Of a stretch of DNA of 64,000 bases, positions 23,137 to 34,219 are shown piece by piece (the first letter of the stretch is position 1; the number at the start of each line of letters is the position of its first letter). A program made the translations under genes and the position numbers. The stretch is from NCBI GenBank assembly GCA_025506515.1, contig CM046451.1, positions 73,118,599 to 73,182,598 of the forward strand, read 5' to 3'. The notes under the pieces were generated by a model. The model searched no databases. It saw only the letters and a program-made list of their open reading frames with translations, and was not told where the DNA came from. The stretch is from Flaveria trinervia (taxonomy: Eukaryota; Streptophyta; Magnoliopsida; Asterales; Asteraceae).

Positions 23137-24572
23137 CTGAGATAGAAAGCATGAGTACTAGCAGACATTCCCTTGATGAGTCTGTCCTCTTGTTCTCACA
23201 CCCTCAGAGACATTCCCTATGATGTTCTCAGTTGGATGAGTGTTGTGAATCCTAAGACGAGGAATCACTTCCGGTTGCAGAGATAGATCCAGGTTGGATA
23301 TATTCTGCTTAGGAACTAGAACAGTCTATCCAGCTGTTGTTTCAAAGTCTTTCAATGAGGATTGATTGAATGAATGAGAAACATCATCGATAGTTGGCTG
23401 TGAGGTAGTATTAACAGTTTCCTGTTCATTCAAATCACTACCTCCTTCTGCCTGGTGTTATGGTGGATCACCTAATGAGCTTTGAGGCTCAGTATTTGAC
23501 TTAGTTGTTGAAGCTTCACTATTCCTTGATATAGATAAACTGTCGGATCTGTGAATAGTGGAGGTTTGATGTATTGCAGCATTTGGAGAATTTGGTCTAG
23601 GCCTAGGAAGCTCAAACAGTTGATCATTAGCAATAGTATCAGCATCAGTTTGAGCACCTATTCTAACTGAAACATTCTCACAAGAGGGTTTAGAATATTT
23701 TGGAAACAATTCTAAATCAAAGATGTGATCAGGCCCATTCCCCCTAACACAAGGAGTGTGCTCATTAACAACTATATTGGATGACTCCTCAAATTGTTGA
23801 TTCTTAATGTTGTATACTCTGTAAGCTTTGGAACTAGAAGAGTATCCAACAAAGATAACATCATCCGAATTTTCATCACATTTTACTAACTTGTCCTTTG
23901 TGTTAAGTATGGTACACCTGCTGCCAAAAGACCTTAGAAAGCCAATGAACGGTGGCCTCTTGTTCCATAGCTCATAAGGGGTTTTTCCATGGGGCTTAAC
24001 TACAAGAACTCTGTTCTGCACATAGCATGCAGTGCTAACTGCCTCTGCCCAGAATGCTAGAGGTAGCTTTGAATCAGTTAACATAGTTCAAGCAGCCTCA
24101 ATAAGTGTCCTATTCCTCCTCTTATCAACACCGTTTTGTTGAGGAGTTTTGGGAGCACTATATTGTCTGGCAATCCCTTTTGAGTTACAGAATGAGTAAG
24201 AACGAAGTTCTTAAACTCAGTCCCTTGATCACATCTATTTATTTTAACCTTGTGATCAATTTGATTTTTTATTTTAAGAATAAATGATTTTAATGTTTCA
24301 TCACTTTCATCTTTAGTTCTTAAAAAGAATACCCATGTGAATCTTGTAAAGTCATCAACTATCACAAGGCAATATGATTTCCTTCCAATGCTCATTATAC
24401 TTGTAGGACCAAAAAGATCCATGTGCAATAAATGTAATGGAGTAGTGATAGAGTTAACACATTTGGATTTATGAGATGTCCTATGTTGTTTCCCTTTCAG
24501 GCATGCAACACAGTTATCTTTGCAGAAAAAATCCTTTTTAGGCAAACCGTGTACCAAGTTATTTTTAGCCAA
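23137..24572 (-). pseudogene. pol of E: GAG-pre-integrase and integrase
   Basis: The reading from 24572 gives NNLVHGLPKKDFFCKDNCVACLKGKQ (zinc-binding C-x2-C), LLHMDLFGPTS (first Asp), VDDFTRFTWVFFLRTK and RCDQGTEFKNF (second Asp). A frameshift near 24170 breaks the TERRNRTL helix before the last catalytic Glu. The C-terminal part 24084-23458 (FWAEAVSTACYVQNRVLV, TPYELWNKRPP, FVGYSSSSKAYRVYN) is open and ends in a Ser-rich linker. A short broken linker runs to RT at 23136. Confidence 0.88.
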
Positions 24573-24846
24573 TTTTTCATTGTCTTAAGATTTATGTGAC
24601 ACATACGTTTATGCCACAGTGTTAACTCATCACTATCTGCTTTGGAAAGAAAGCATGATATTCACCCATTGGGGAAGCATTGTTCATATCAAGCTTGTAC
24701 ATATCCCCTTTCCTGGGAGATCTAAGAAGCACCAATTCTAGAGGAATTGTCATCCTTGGTTTGAGGATAATGCACTCATGTTCTGTGAAAAGCATTTGGT
24801 ACTTTTGATCACAGAATTGAGAAACACTTAACTAATTGTGTTCAAG

Positions 24847-25203
24847 CTATTTGACAAAGTTAACTTTGTCAACGGTTAACATACCATTGGATATACTCCC
24901 TCTGCCAGAAATATATCCTCCGGCCTCACCTCCAAACTGGACAGTGCCTCCATCATAATCTTGAAATTGTTGAAGGAGATGTCTCTTCCCTGTCATGTGC
25001 CTGGAGCATCCACTATCTACAATCCATACATTGTTGTTCTTGTCAAATGGATGTTCCTGCACATAAGATGAGAATTCAGTTTTGTTTGGAAACCCAAGCT
25101 TTATTGGTCTTGGGTTCTTCCGAAGATAAAGACATGAGTGAACCAAATGATATGCATGGGGGTTCAACAGAGGTCTTTGATGAAGAGGTTTAGGCTGCAG
25201 CAT
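24847..25203 (-). pseudogene. pol of E: aspartic protease region
   Basis: An open stretch carries WIVDSGCSRHMTGKRHLLQQF at about 25035-24975 (DSG active site), then FGGEAGGYISGRGSIS. The link to GAG-pre-integrase (24846-24573) is broken by a stop and a shift, although HRMCHINL-like text is visible. The protease cleaves the Gag-Pol polyprotein. Confidence 0.85.
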
Positions 25204-27708
25204 CTTCCTTGATCTTCCAGTCCACCCTTTGGCTGATCTTGGAGGATGAGCTTGTTGAAGCTTTTGCAGTATGGTCTTCTTCCAAACCTTCTTTCTTTTT
25301 GGAAGAAGTCTTCACCACCTTTTCTTCCGAAGCAGCCTTCTTCTGGGATGGTTTCAAGGGAGCTTTCTTGTTCTTCTGAACCTTAGTAGCTTTTGCTTCC
25401 GAAGCCATTTTCCCTTTGGAAGAAGGAGTTTCTTCTGAAAACAACTTGGCTTTGGAAACTAGCTTTCCCTTCTTCAACTCTTGAACCATATGGAAGGGTC
25501 CAAATGTGAAACCTTCCCTGACTCCTTCTTTCCTAACATTATTTGCATAATGTGTGCTTGCAGGATTGTAGTAACAATCTTTTGCTACATGATTTTCAGG
25601 CCACACATGATGCATGCAATGTTAGTCTTTTGGGGAAGTGAGGGTTGCTGTTTCTTGGTTTTCTTTTCTTCATCAGCAACTTTTCCCTTTAACTTCTCAT
25701 CCTTTGGTAGGACAGGAATGCTGGTATTACATTCCTTTCCTGAATCAGAAGTACCCAACACTTGGAAACCAGCTGAAACAAGACACCCTTCTGTTTGGGG
25801 TCAAATTTCAGTTTGGACTCAGACACATTCTTAGTAGTTCACCTAGCAGCTTTAGCTCTACATCTTCTGGCTTTGGTGTTTAGGATTTGATCATCACAAG
25901 AGGCGATAGGTTTATCTACCTGTTCCTTCCCTGTGGTGGCTACTATTGGTGCCTCATCCTTTAACTCTGGAAAGAAAGGGTCACCAGTTGGATCCTCTTG
26001 CTCTTTAGTACCGTATCTAGGCTGTCTGATAGACTCCTAGGAATGTGGTGGTGCAATTTCATTGGTTCCCAACCCTTCTTTGTTCTGATAACAGAGTTTG
26101 GAACGGGAGGATGATGCAAGATTAGCTTGGAAGTTTTGCTCAGAGATACCATGCTTCCTGGCCTGAGCCTCAGCAGCGACAAGCTGGGCTTGAGCCTCAG
26201 ACAATTTGGATATTAGATCCTTGATTTGAGTCTTGTAGTTGGTGTGTTCATTTTTCAAAAGAGATACAGTTTTCTCCAACTCATCAGTTTTCTTTAGATA
26301 GTCAGATTCAACTCTTTTAAAATCAGATTTTAGAATATTTAAAGACTCAATGTCAGATCTGATTTCCATATTGTAATCCTGATAGAGTTTAACTTTAGCT
26401 ATACAGGCTGGAGTGCAGAGATGTTCATATACCTGGGCATCATCTGTTCTGGCCATGAGAGCTTGAGCAGGAGTCACATCCTGTACCATGAAGCTCCAGT
26501 CAACTTCTTGAGCCATTGCGGCCGTCCCAGTTGATTTCTCAATTGACTTTGAGGTTGAGGGATGTGTGGAGGCCTGTGGGGTTCCCGTATTGGTCTTGGG
26601 AGCCTTGCATTCCCTTGCAAAATGACCCAGTTGGTTACAGTTGTAACACTTTGCCCTGGTCTTGTCAAACCCGAACTTGCTGGTAGTTGGGTTTTGAGGG
26701 AAGTGCCTTCTAGTTCTCTTAAAGAACTTCTTTGCTCTGTTAGTTAAAAGAACCATTTGCTGGACAATGTCCACCTACTCTACATCATCTGGGCTGAAGC
26801 ACTCAAGATCATCAAAGCAGTATTGAAAATCTCTTGAGTGTCCACCTCCTGAGACAAAGGCACAACTTTCCTGGAAGGAGTTGTGTTGAGCCTGTTGAGA
26901 CCTTGGAGTCTCAGGATAAGTGATGTAGGAACCAGGTGAGCAGGATGGCTGCTAATAAGTCAGGAAGTGCTGAGGTTGAGGGGTTAATGAGCCATGAGCA
27001 ACCATTAAAGCGTTGCTAGCAGGAAGACTCATAGATCTTCTTGTTTGGTGGCCCTTCTTATTCTCCATCTCTAGACGGTATCCATCAAAGGTGCCATAGA
27101 GCTCAGTCATGGAAAGAGTGTTCAAGTTTTATGTTCTCTTGATAGAGACACAGTAGAATGTCCACTCATTTGGAAGAGCACTCATGAACATTCTCGTGAG
27201 ATATTAAGTTCAGGAGTGATCTTTACAGACTGAAGGGAAGAGATAAGATCCATGTAACTGAAGTACTGCTGGCTGAGGGTCTCTCCAGCAATATGAGTGA
27301 AGTTCTCGAACTGCTACTTTAGTGAGTCTTTCTTTGAGTCGTTAGAGCAAGAATACATCTAAGCAAGTGCATCAAACAATTCTTTGGCAGTCTTGCAATG
27401 CTTGAACCCCACCATAATAGAGTTCAGTATTGCAGTCATGAGAATAGTCATAGCATTGCTATCGATGTCCATCTTCTTTCGATCTTCATCAGAATAGTCC
27501 TCGACAGCCTTTTCTATCATGGCACCGTTTCCACCAGGTGAAGCCACCTTGGCTTGTATGGTCTATTGACAATCAAGTTCCACATTTTGTTGTCTTGGTA
27601 TCTAATGAAGCCTTCCATTCTTCTACTTCAAGACCTGAAGTTTTCAGGGGTGATGATTGGCACTTTGGTCATCGTCCCCATTTCTACTTCACGTTTGTTG
27701 TGGGCCAT
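25204..27708 (-). pseudogene. gag of E with two zinc knuckles and coiled coil
   Basis: The start is the ATG at 27708 (MAHNKREVEMGTMTK). Residue 27 is a stop; the gag core continues in other frames (27547-27359, then a heavily broken stretch to 26780). An intact knuckle CYNCNQLGHFAREC is at 26607-26648, inside an open segment 26774-26037. The segment continues with a coiled coil (about residues 125-215; LKNEHTNYKTQIKDLISKLSEAQ). The second knuckle near 25590 needs two frames to read (CIMCG and ENHVAKDC), i.e. a 1-nt shift. The K/A/S-rich linker after it is built partly from CTTCCGAAG words. Confidence 0.85.
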
Positions 27709-27785
27709 TTGAGGGAGTGGGTGGTAGGGATGAGTGAAAACAGGTTAATTTGGATGGTTAGATCATGCAATCAAGAGCCTGAGAT

Positions 27786-27797
27786 GCTCTAATACCA
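27786..27797 (-). promoter_or_regulatory. Primer-binding site of E
   Basis: The minus strand reads TGGTATTAGAGC, one mismatch from the initiator-Met site, 2 nt after the LTR's final CA. Confidence 0.88.
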
Positions 27798-27799
27798 AT

Positions 27800-28650
27800 T
27801 GCAGGATCGGCGTTTGTCACTTAAACACAAATGTTTTTTCTCAAACTCGCCTAGAATCACACTCGGCTAAGAATCAATAAGAGTTGATCACAATATGAAA
27901 AGTAATTAAGAACACAGAAAGATAATTTTCAAGATACTTTTATATATGATTCTCAACTCAAGATACAAAGACTCTTACAAGCAGATTGTGTATTTTATGA
28001 GTTACAAGGATAACCTATATGTAATACTACCTACAGCCGGATATACGTTGATACCAGCTGGGATTCTTTAGCTAAAGCCTATACTACAAGACTATAGTTA
28101 AGGTATCTCGGATAAAGTCTTATATGAGATTTGGTGGTCAGGACATGTCCCTAACTTACCTTTTGTCACTAACTAAAGATGGCAACTGTACTATCATGAA
28201 AAGGTAAACAGTGGAATAAAGTATGGTCAAGAACATGGTTCTTTAAGAAGAAGCCATGCTGTATCAGAAGTCTGTAGTGGAGTGTCAGAGACCATACTTG
28301 TGTTCACTCGTTATAGCAGTGTCTTCGAAGGTTAAATGGCTTCGGAAGAGTAAGTACTTCCGAAGCCACTTTATACTTCGGAAGAGGCTGCTTCTTCCAA
28401 GACTTGGAGAGTTCTTCATCATACTTCGGAAGTGGTCTTCACTTTATTCTTCTAAGTCTTGAACTTCGAAAGTATGCATTGTCTTCGGAAGTAGAGTTCT
28501 GTCTTCGGAAGTTGGACTTTTCCTTTGTCTTCGGAAGAACTCTACAACCTTTGGAAGTTCAATGAAAAGCTTCGGAAGCCTTTGCATGCAGCATCAAAAT
28601 AACTTAAGTGATCTAGTTTTGGTTTCATTAGCCTTCTTCTTAATCCAACA
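27800..28650 (-). repeat. 5' LTR of E (851 bp)
   Basis: TGTTGGATTAAGAAG at 28650 to CCGATCCTGCA at 27800. A direct copy of 16052-16890 with about 4% differences in the part compared. It contains the CTTCCGAAG word array at 28320-28580; the TATATATA of the 3' LTR is here changed to TATATGTA. Confidence 0.92.
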
Positions 28651-29426
28651 CTTTGTATGGTAGTTCTAAGAAGGGTGTTCTTAAACCTTGTGATGTTTTT
28701 AGTATGAATTATATTTATCCTTTTTATGTCTGAATTTCAATGAGCTACAGGAACAATTTAAGGAACTATGTAATTTCATGTTTCTAAGACGAAAAGAAAA
28801 CCCAAGTAAAATGCGAGTAAGAAAAAGTAGACAATAGGATTTTCTCCGTATACTCATTACATTTACTAGCGCAAACATATCCGTAAAAACTAACTATAGA
28901 ACAAGGTTAATGGAGTTAAACAACTTAGGTCTACAGATTTCTTATGTTGTTTACCCGTTGGACATGGAATGCACTTTACAATTGAGAAAAACTCTTTAAT
29001 TGGTAAATCCTGAACATGATTACCTTAACAAATCAATTCAAGTTTTTTAAGTTTTCGTTCCCTAATCTAGGATGCCATAATTAGGCATTAGTGTCAAATG
29101 ATTTTTGAAACAATTATGTATTTTCATGAATAGTGGGACAGTTCATCCTAATGACATAAGAACTATTTTTTCTAGGATATGTTGTTAACGTCTAACTCTT
29201 AGGTACCACAAAACTAGTGTTTAAACTAAACACTTATTGTTAGTAAAGTGCGTCAATATTTCTTATCATAAATTTGTGACACACTTAACAATCTATTATT
29301 CAATTCTTTAGCATAATCCACATTTTCAACACACAATGTACTATTCATCATGGTACCTTTCATATTGATCTTACCTCCTATATCTCCTATAAAAGTAACA
29401 CAATATAAGAGTTAATTTTAGAGGCT
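28651..29426 (-). pseudogene. Relic F, protease end and GAG-pre-integrase
   Basis: Minus-frame readings with breaks give a VTFIGDIGGKINMKG stretch, then VENVDYAKELNNRLLSVSQI (about 29400-29270) and a QDLPIKEFF plus CIPCPTGKQHKKS stretch (about 29020-28930). These are the end of the protease region and the GAG-pre-integrase of a copia element. The integrase continues at 16051-15588 on the far side of E. It is older than B, E and G, which all cut it. Confidence 0.7.
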
Positions 29427-30129
29427 GAAGCAACCAAAGTTATCTTAGCATGCATACTGAAGTACAAAGGAAGTTAGTTCACAAAATTTGACAAACACAC
29501 TAATAAATTCACTAAGTGTCAAAATTTTCAAAGCCAAAGACTATTTCTTCCAAAGCCAAAGATTAAGTTTTCCGAAGCTTTAAGATAAAGTCTTTTGCAG
29601 CCAAGAGACTGATTTCTTCTTAACTCCGAGAAGACGTGTTTTCTCTAACATGCTTTGGATTAAAGTGGATCCACTTTCTGCTACCATCTCTAAAGGCTCA
29701 CCAACTTATACAAGTTGGTGATATCTCCATACTTTTGTCAAATATAGATTAAGTCTTAGAGTCTGTAACTTTATACTTTGTACTTTTGTATTTTTGTTAT
29801 AGTCACTAGTAAAAAGGCAAACTATCTTTTGACTCTACATTAATCTTGTTTTCTAGATTTGTGTTGCAGCTAGCCTTCAAAGTATGGACGGCTTTAGGAT
29901 GTAGTTTAAAGTATCTTAGTTAACAGTTCTTAGGACTAAGCCTTGTATCAATTGTAAAGCACTTCAGAGCAAGATACATCATTCTTGAAAACCATATACT
30001 TGTTTTCTTCTTATGTTCTTTACTTTTATTTATTGTTTGATAAGTTATTCCTTATTTGATGTGTTACGTGTTGTTTATTCTCCCCAACCTTGTGGAACTA
30101 TTGCACTACCCCCCTTCAGTGGTCTTACA
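29427..30129 (+). repeat. 5' LTR of G (about 700 bp; left border approximate)
   Basis: It ends TCTTACA at 30129 before a PBS. The left part (GCAACCAAAGTTATC, GCATGC) matches the beginning of E's LTR; TTCCGAAG-type words lie at 29530-29640. The 5' border is set where relic F's coding text ceases and could be off by tens of bases. Confidence 0.6.
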
Positions 30130-30131
30130 AT

Positions 30132-30143
30132 TGGTATTAGAGC
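30132..30143 (+). promoter_or_regulatory. Primer-binding site of G
   Basis: TGGTATTAGAGC, identical to E's, followed by the same leader words (GGCTCTTGATTG) as in E. Confidence 0.85.
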
Positions 30144-30269
30144 TTTTCAGGCTCTTGATTGTATGATCTTACCATCTTTAATCTCTTAAGTTTCACAAAC
30201 ACTTACCAACTCAAATGAAAGCTCTCACTAAGACTACATGGAAACCGATACCATGACAAAATCTCCACC

Positions 30270-30719
30270 GATAGTCTATATTATCAATCCAGTCAAAGTC
30301 AACAAAAGTCAACATCACGGTCAAAGTCAACAAAATTCAAACCTGACATGTTCGAGACGAAAAACCAAGGCAAGACATTAATGATTTAGATGACTTGGAG
30401 TTATATGGTAATAAAATATATTTTGTGTGAAAAAAATATACTTTATCTTGTTTTTAGTGACTTTTATACTTAATATGTAATTTTTTATTAATTAGCCTAA
30501 GTCTAGGGGGTTAAGTGCAATTAGTGAATATTATTCTAGACTATAAATAGGTTAATTATCAGTAGGTTTCGGATATGGTGAATGACCAATAGATTGAGGG
30601 ATTACTTGTAAACATATTTTGCAATCTAATTGATGATCGAAAAAGTTTTAATTGTGATTATCATATTTTAATCTACAATCTTCATGATTTGATTCAATTG
30701 TGTTCACCCTGGGTCTACA
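30270..30719 (+). repeat. 5' LTR of H (5' end truncated)
   Basis: It starts at GATAGTCTATATTATC and ends GGGTCTACA. It contains GTCAA repeats (30291-30341) and a TATAAATA box at 30542-30549. Confidence 0.85.
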
Positions 30720-30722
30720 ATT

Positions 30723-30735
30723 TGGTATCGGAGCC
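30723..30735 (+). promoter_or_regulatory. Primer-binding site of H
   Basis: TGGTATCGGAGCC, one mismatch from the initiator-Met primer site, 3 nt after the LTR. Confidence 0.85.
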
Positions 30736-30949
30736 ATTTTGGATCAAATTCAGTGAAGATTTGAAGATTTTTAGAGAGAGAAGTTGAGGTTTGCTTGTTT
30801 TTGTACAATATAAAGTGTTCATCAATTTTAGATCAAATTCGTGTGTACTTGATATGGAATTTGCTTGAATTTTATTGGTTGTTGGTTGGGGAAGCTCTGT
30901 TATTCATAAGATCTCAAATCCATTCAGTTTTTGATGATTTCAGATTGAT

Positions 30950-31310
30950 TTCGTCTTGAAAATGTTTTTAGTTTCATTCAGCGAAATTATCAGTTAATCC
31001 AGCAAAACTACAAGTTCTTCTTGTGAAACTACATAGGTTATCCTCATTGAAGTTGTTTTCTGCTGTCCTATGAAACTAGTTTCATTGAACAAAAGTTTAA
31101 CACTGCATATGGGTGATTTACAAGCGAAATTTCTGCTCAAAGTATCATTGAACGAAGTTCAAGCTTATTTCGTGCGAACTTGTCAGCGAAACTAAGCTGT
31201 TTTTGGCATTCGGCTAGTGAAACTACTGCCGAAATTTCCAGGGAAACTACTGTCGGCTCAGCGAAACTATAATTTCGGCGAAATTATCATTTCTTCACTG
31301 AAATTAGAAT
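30950..31310 (+). repeat. GCGAAACTAC-type word array in H leader
   Basis: Words such as GCGAAACT, GCGAAATT and GAAACTAGTTTC recur about 15 times. Position (leader, after the PBS) and style (short words, some self-complementary) are like the arrays in the other families, though the words are different. Confidence 0.5.
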
Positions 31311-31529
31311 GTTAAAGATGACTTTTTCCACTAGTTGGGATTAATTGAGTTTATCACGATAAAGAAATTTTTCATTGATTTTAAAAGATATATAAAAAAA
31401 CAAGCTGACTGTAAATCAACTTGACCCTAGTTGCTAAGATTGTCCTGCATGACATTTAAAAATAATATTTTTCCTGGGGGAGAATTATTTTAAAATTTTT
31501 AGAAGATTGTAAGTTAGATAATCTCACAA

Positions 31530-32150
31530 TGGCAGAAAGTCGATTTGACTCTTTTGTAGGAATGAAGAAAGAAATTTTGTCAGATTTGATTGATCGATTA
31601 TTAAAAGTAGCAAAATAATCTAAAGAAGCATGTTCGAGATCTCAGTAATCATGAATAGATTCAAAAGCTTCTAGACTCTCTTCCGTCTGCATAGAATCAT
31701 CAAGTAAAATGCTAAAGAAAGAAAGAGGTTATGTCCACACAAAACTTATCGATATGATCAACAGACTAAAATATCTCGTGCTCGATATCCAAAGAAACGA
31801 ATTTCAGCAAGCTGTGTTCAGACATCAAACCCACGCGCTTAATATTGATCTTATTTCTTGTGTAACAAGTATACTTGATTACGAAACATAGATGATTGAA
31901 AAGTTGAAGTTATTGAGAACTAATTCGAATTTAAGTTTTGAATTCAGAAAAACTATGAAGAGAACTGTGAAACTTTTTTTACAATGACAGTAATCCGGAT
32001 TTTGTGAGAACTAATGATGATAAGGTTGGAATAGTTTATAATAGAAAGAAAGAACCTGTGGATGACGAGATGCTGAAGGTTAAAGAAGAGGAACAACAAA
32101 GAATAACAAGGATTTGCAACTGTGAACAGATCTTAGCTGCAGAATGAACT
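31530..32150 (+). pseudogene. Gag-like or coiled-coil remnant of H
   Basis: An ATG at 31530 opens MAESRFDSFVGMKKEIL and runs 29 codons to a stop. Further in-frame pieces with charged, helix-favouring text follow (MLKKERGYVHTKLIDMINRL at 31709; NRKKEPVDDEMLKVKEEEQQ near 32050). No zinc knuckle or known domain is recognised. It may be a degraded gag. Confidence 0.35.
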
Positions 32151-32573
32151 ATCATGGATCTTTTTTATGAGACTGTACAAGATATGTGTTCTTCATCTTG
32201 CAAAATCTGATTATTGGGGATTTATAAGGCAAACAGATTGTTATGGAAAATGAAAAAGAATTAAAAATAATCGACCAGGAATTAAAGAAAAACAAGGAAA
32301 CATAATGAAGCATTGGCCGAAAATGATCTTTTAAGAAGAACCATTTCGGAGCATAACATTGAATTAATATTTTGAGAGAAAGGGCTGTTTTAGCTCAATT
32401 TGAAACGACAAAGCTTCAAACAAAGCTTGATAAATCGACCCTTTCACACATGATAAATCGACCCTTTCACACATGGATTGAGAATTGATCTTTCACCCAC
32501 CATGATACAAATCATATAAGTCATATCTTTGAGCCATGATTGGTGTATTTATATGTCTTGTGTTTATGCTAAT

Positions 32574-32705
32574 CTCCTCTGTTGTACGGTAGTACTGACC
32601 TGGAGTGATGATCACCTTTGGTGTACCATAGTACTGACCTGGAGCTCTCATCAGCATATGATTAAATGGTCATCTCTTTTGTTATACGTGAGTATAGACC
32701 TAGAG
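32574..32705 (+). other. Three copies of the 32-nt two-stem hairpin in H
   Basis: At 32574-32605, 32613-32644 and 32674-32705, each exactly 32 nt. Outer stems are CTCC/GGAG, CACC/GGAG (one mismatch) and CTCT/AGAG; inner stems are GTAC/GTAC, GTAC/GTAC and ATAC/GTAT; the internal loop stays TCTGTT, TTTGGT or TTTGTT against TGACCT or AGACCT. The stems differ from the family-1 CCTC/GAGG and GTGC/GCAC but remain paired. The middle copy sits in an additional 6-bp stem TGATGA/TCATCA. Confidence 0.65.
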
Positions 32706-33742
32706 CTCTTCCCATATTGGTCTAAGTAGTGTCAAATCATCTAAATGATGAATTCTTTGCACACTAATACACAAGCCTTGCTCTATAGAAATGTTAACAA
32801 AATTTAAGAAATCCTAAGGTTGGGTGACGGCTTTTGCCAAATGATTGTAGGGTCCTAGCATTCTAAAGTATTTAATCAAACCTTAACGAATCATTTGTTG
32901 CTTGTTGAAAAAGATAGGGCATGAGTTTAAGTGGAAAAATATATGAGCAATCGTTATTGATCTGTTTAAGAATTTCAAAATCATTCAAAGACTGTGATTA
33001 GATTCAGTTATCAGTGTGATCTCATTTCTTGTCCATGATTAAATTCATCTTTGTGCTAAGTATATCTTGAGGATGTGATCTTGTGATCGATTCAGTTCTC
33101 GGTTTTAATTGTTAAAAAAAGAAAAAAAAATAAATAAAATAATAGATAAGAAAATGTTATAATAAATGTATATAATATAAAAAAATTCTAATAAAATTTC
33201 ATTCTAATTTCACTTAGGTCTTCCATATTATGTTGTTACAATTTTCTCATTTTTCTTGCATTGCACAGAAATTACGCAAAAACAAACACGGGTTCACTTG
33301 TTTTTCACACACAAAGAAATACAAGTTTATTTTGTTAAAATGAAATGATCTAATTACAAATGTTGAGATTGTGTTTGTGAATGTGTTTCAGATATTTGCT
33401 GTAAGTGATGACCGATCATGAGTTGAGCAGCGTACCTCATCAGAGAACCTGCTCCTCTAGTTTGTAGAAGATACCGAGCTAGGAATCCTCCTCCTACATC
33501 TTCTGAAGCACTCAAGATTGGAGATTTGGGAAAGCTTTTCCAATATCCTTGCAAAGCTTGAACTCCAAAAGGGGGAGCATATACATAGGGGGAGCATATA
33601 AAGAGGAGGAGCATATAAATAGGGGGAGATTATGAGATGAATAATCTTTCTAATTAGATTCGGAAAGCCTCAATATAAAGATCTTTCTATTGTTGACTTC
33701 TCGGTGCTGAATTCGTTTGAAAACATTGATAATGATAGACTA
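32706..33742 (+). other. 3' non-coding part of H
   Basis: No supported gene. It is A/T rich with a run of A near 33114-33200. The minus-strand open stretch at 33354-33614 has no homology signal I recognise and is treated as chance. Confidence 0.4.
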
Positions 33743-34219
33743 AGGGGGAGTATTGTTGGAGCTGTATAAGATAGTCTATACTATCAACACAGTCAATGTC
33801 AACAAAAGTCAACGTCATGGTCAAAGTCAAGAAAAGTCAAACCCAACACGTTCGAGACGAAGAACCGAGACAAGACGTTGAGGATTTTGATGAGTAGGAG
33901 TTATATTGTAATAAATATATTTTGTGTGAACAAAATATATTTTATCTTGTTTTTAATCATTTTTATGCTTTATATGTAATTTTGTGTTAATTAGCCTAAG
34001 TCTAGGCGGTTAAGTACAATTATTGAATATTAGTGTAGACCATAAATAGGTTAATTTTCATTAGGTTTTGGATATGGTTGAATGACCAATAGCTTGAAGG
34101 ATTACTTGTAAATATATTTGGCAATCTAATTGAAGATCAAAGGGGTTTTAATTGTGATTATCATATTTTAATCTATAATCTTCATGATTTGATTCAAGTG
34201 TGTTCACCCTGGGTCTATA
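33743..34219 (+). repeat. PPT and 3' LTR of H (LTR 465 bp)
   Basis: AAGGGGGAGTAT immediately precedes the TGTTGGAGC start of the LTR at 33755, which ends GGGTCTATA at 34219 (last C mutated to T). GTCAA repeats are at 33791-33841, and CATAAATAGG at 34041 corresponds to the TATA of the 5' copy. Confidence 0.88.

Larger units (their letters stand above)
16052..28650 (-). mobile_element. Element E: complete family-2 copia with ORF3 (12.6 kb)
   Basis: Both LTRs are present (851 and 839 bp; about 96% identical over the first 285 bp by hand alignment), with PBS, gag, pol, spacer, ORF3 and PPT in order on the minus strand. The flanks CATTG (16047-16051) and CTTTG (28651-28655) are a 5-bp target duplication with one mismatch. 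The relatively similar LTRs make it one of the younger insertions, yet gag, pol and ORF3 each have stops and frameshifts and the RT active site is mutated, so it is probably non-autonomous. Confidence 0.92.
30270..34219 (+). mobile_element. Element H: LTR element with little coding capacity (about 3.95 kb)
   Basis: Two direct LTRs, about 450 bp at 30270-30719 and 465 bp at 33755-34219 (roughly 87% identical by eye), enclose a PBS, about 3 kb of internal DNA and a PPT. No protease, integrase or RT motif is seen. It fits a large non-autonomous (LARD-like) element depending on copia proteins. The first 16 bases of the 5' LTR (TGTTGGAGCTGTATAA in the 3' copy) are missing, as though lost at insertion. 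It lies in G's gag. Confidence 0.85.

Noticed and set aside
33354..33614. A minus-strand gene in H
   Set aside because: It lies antisense to the element, without a recognisable domain or conserved start; judged chance.
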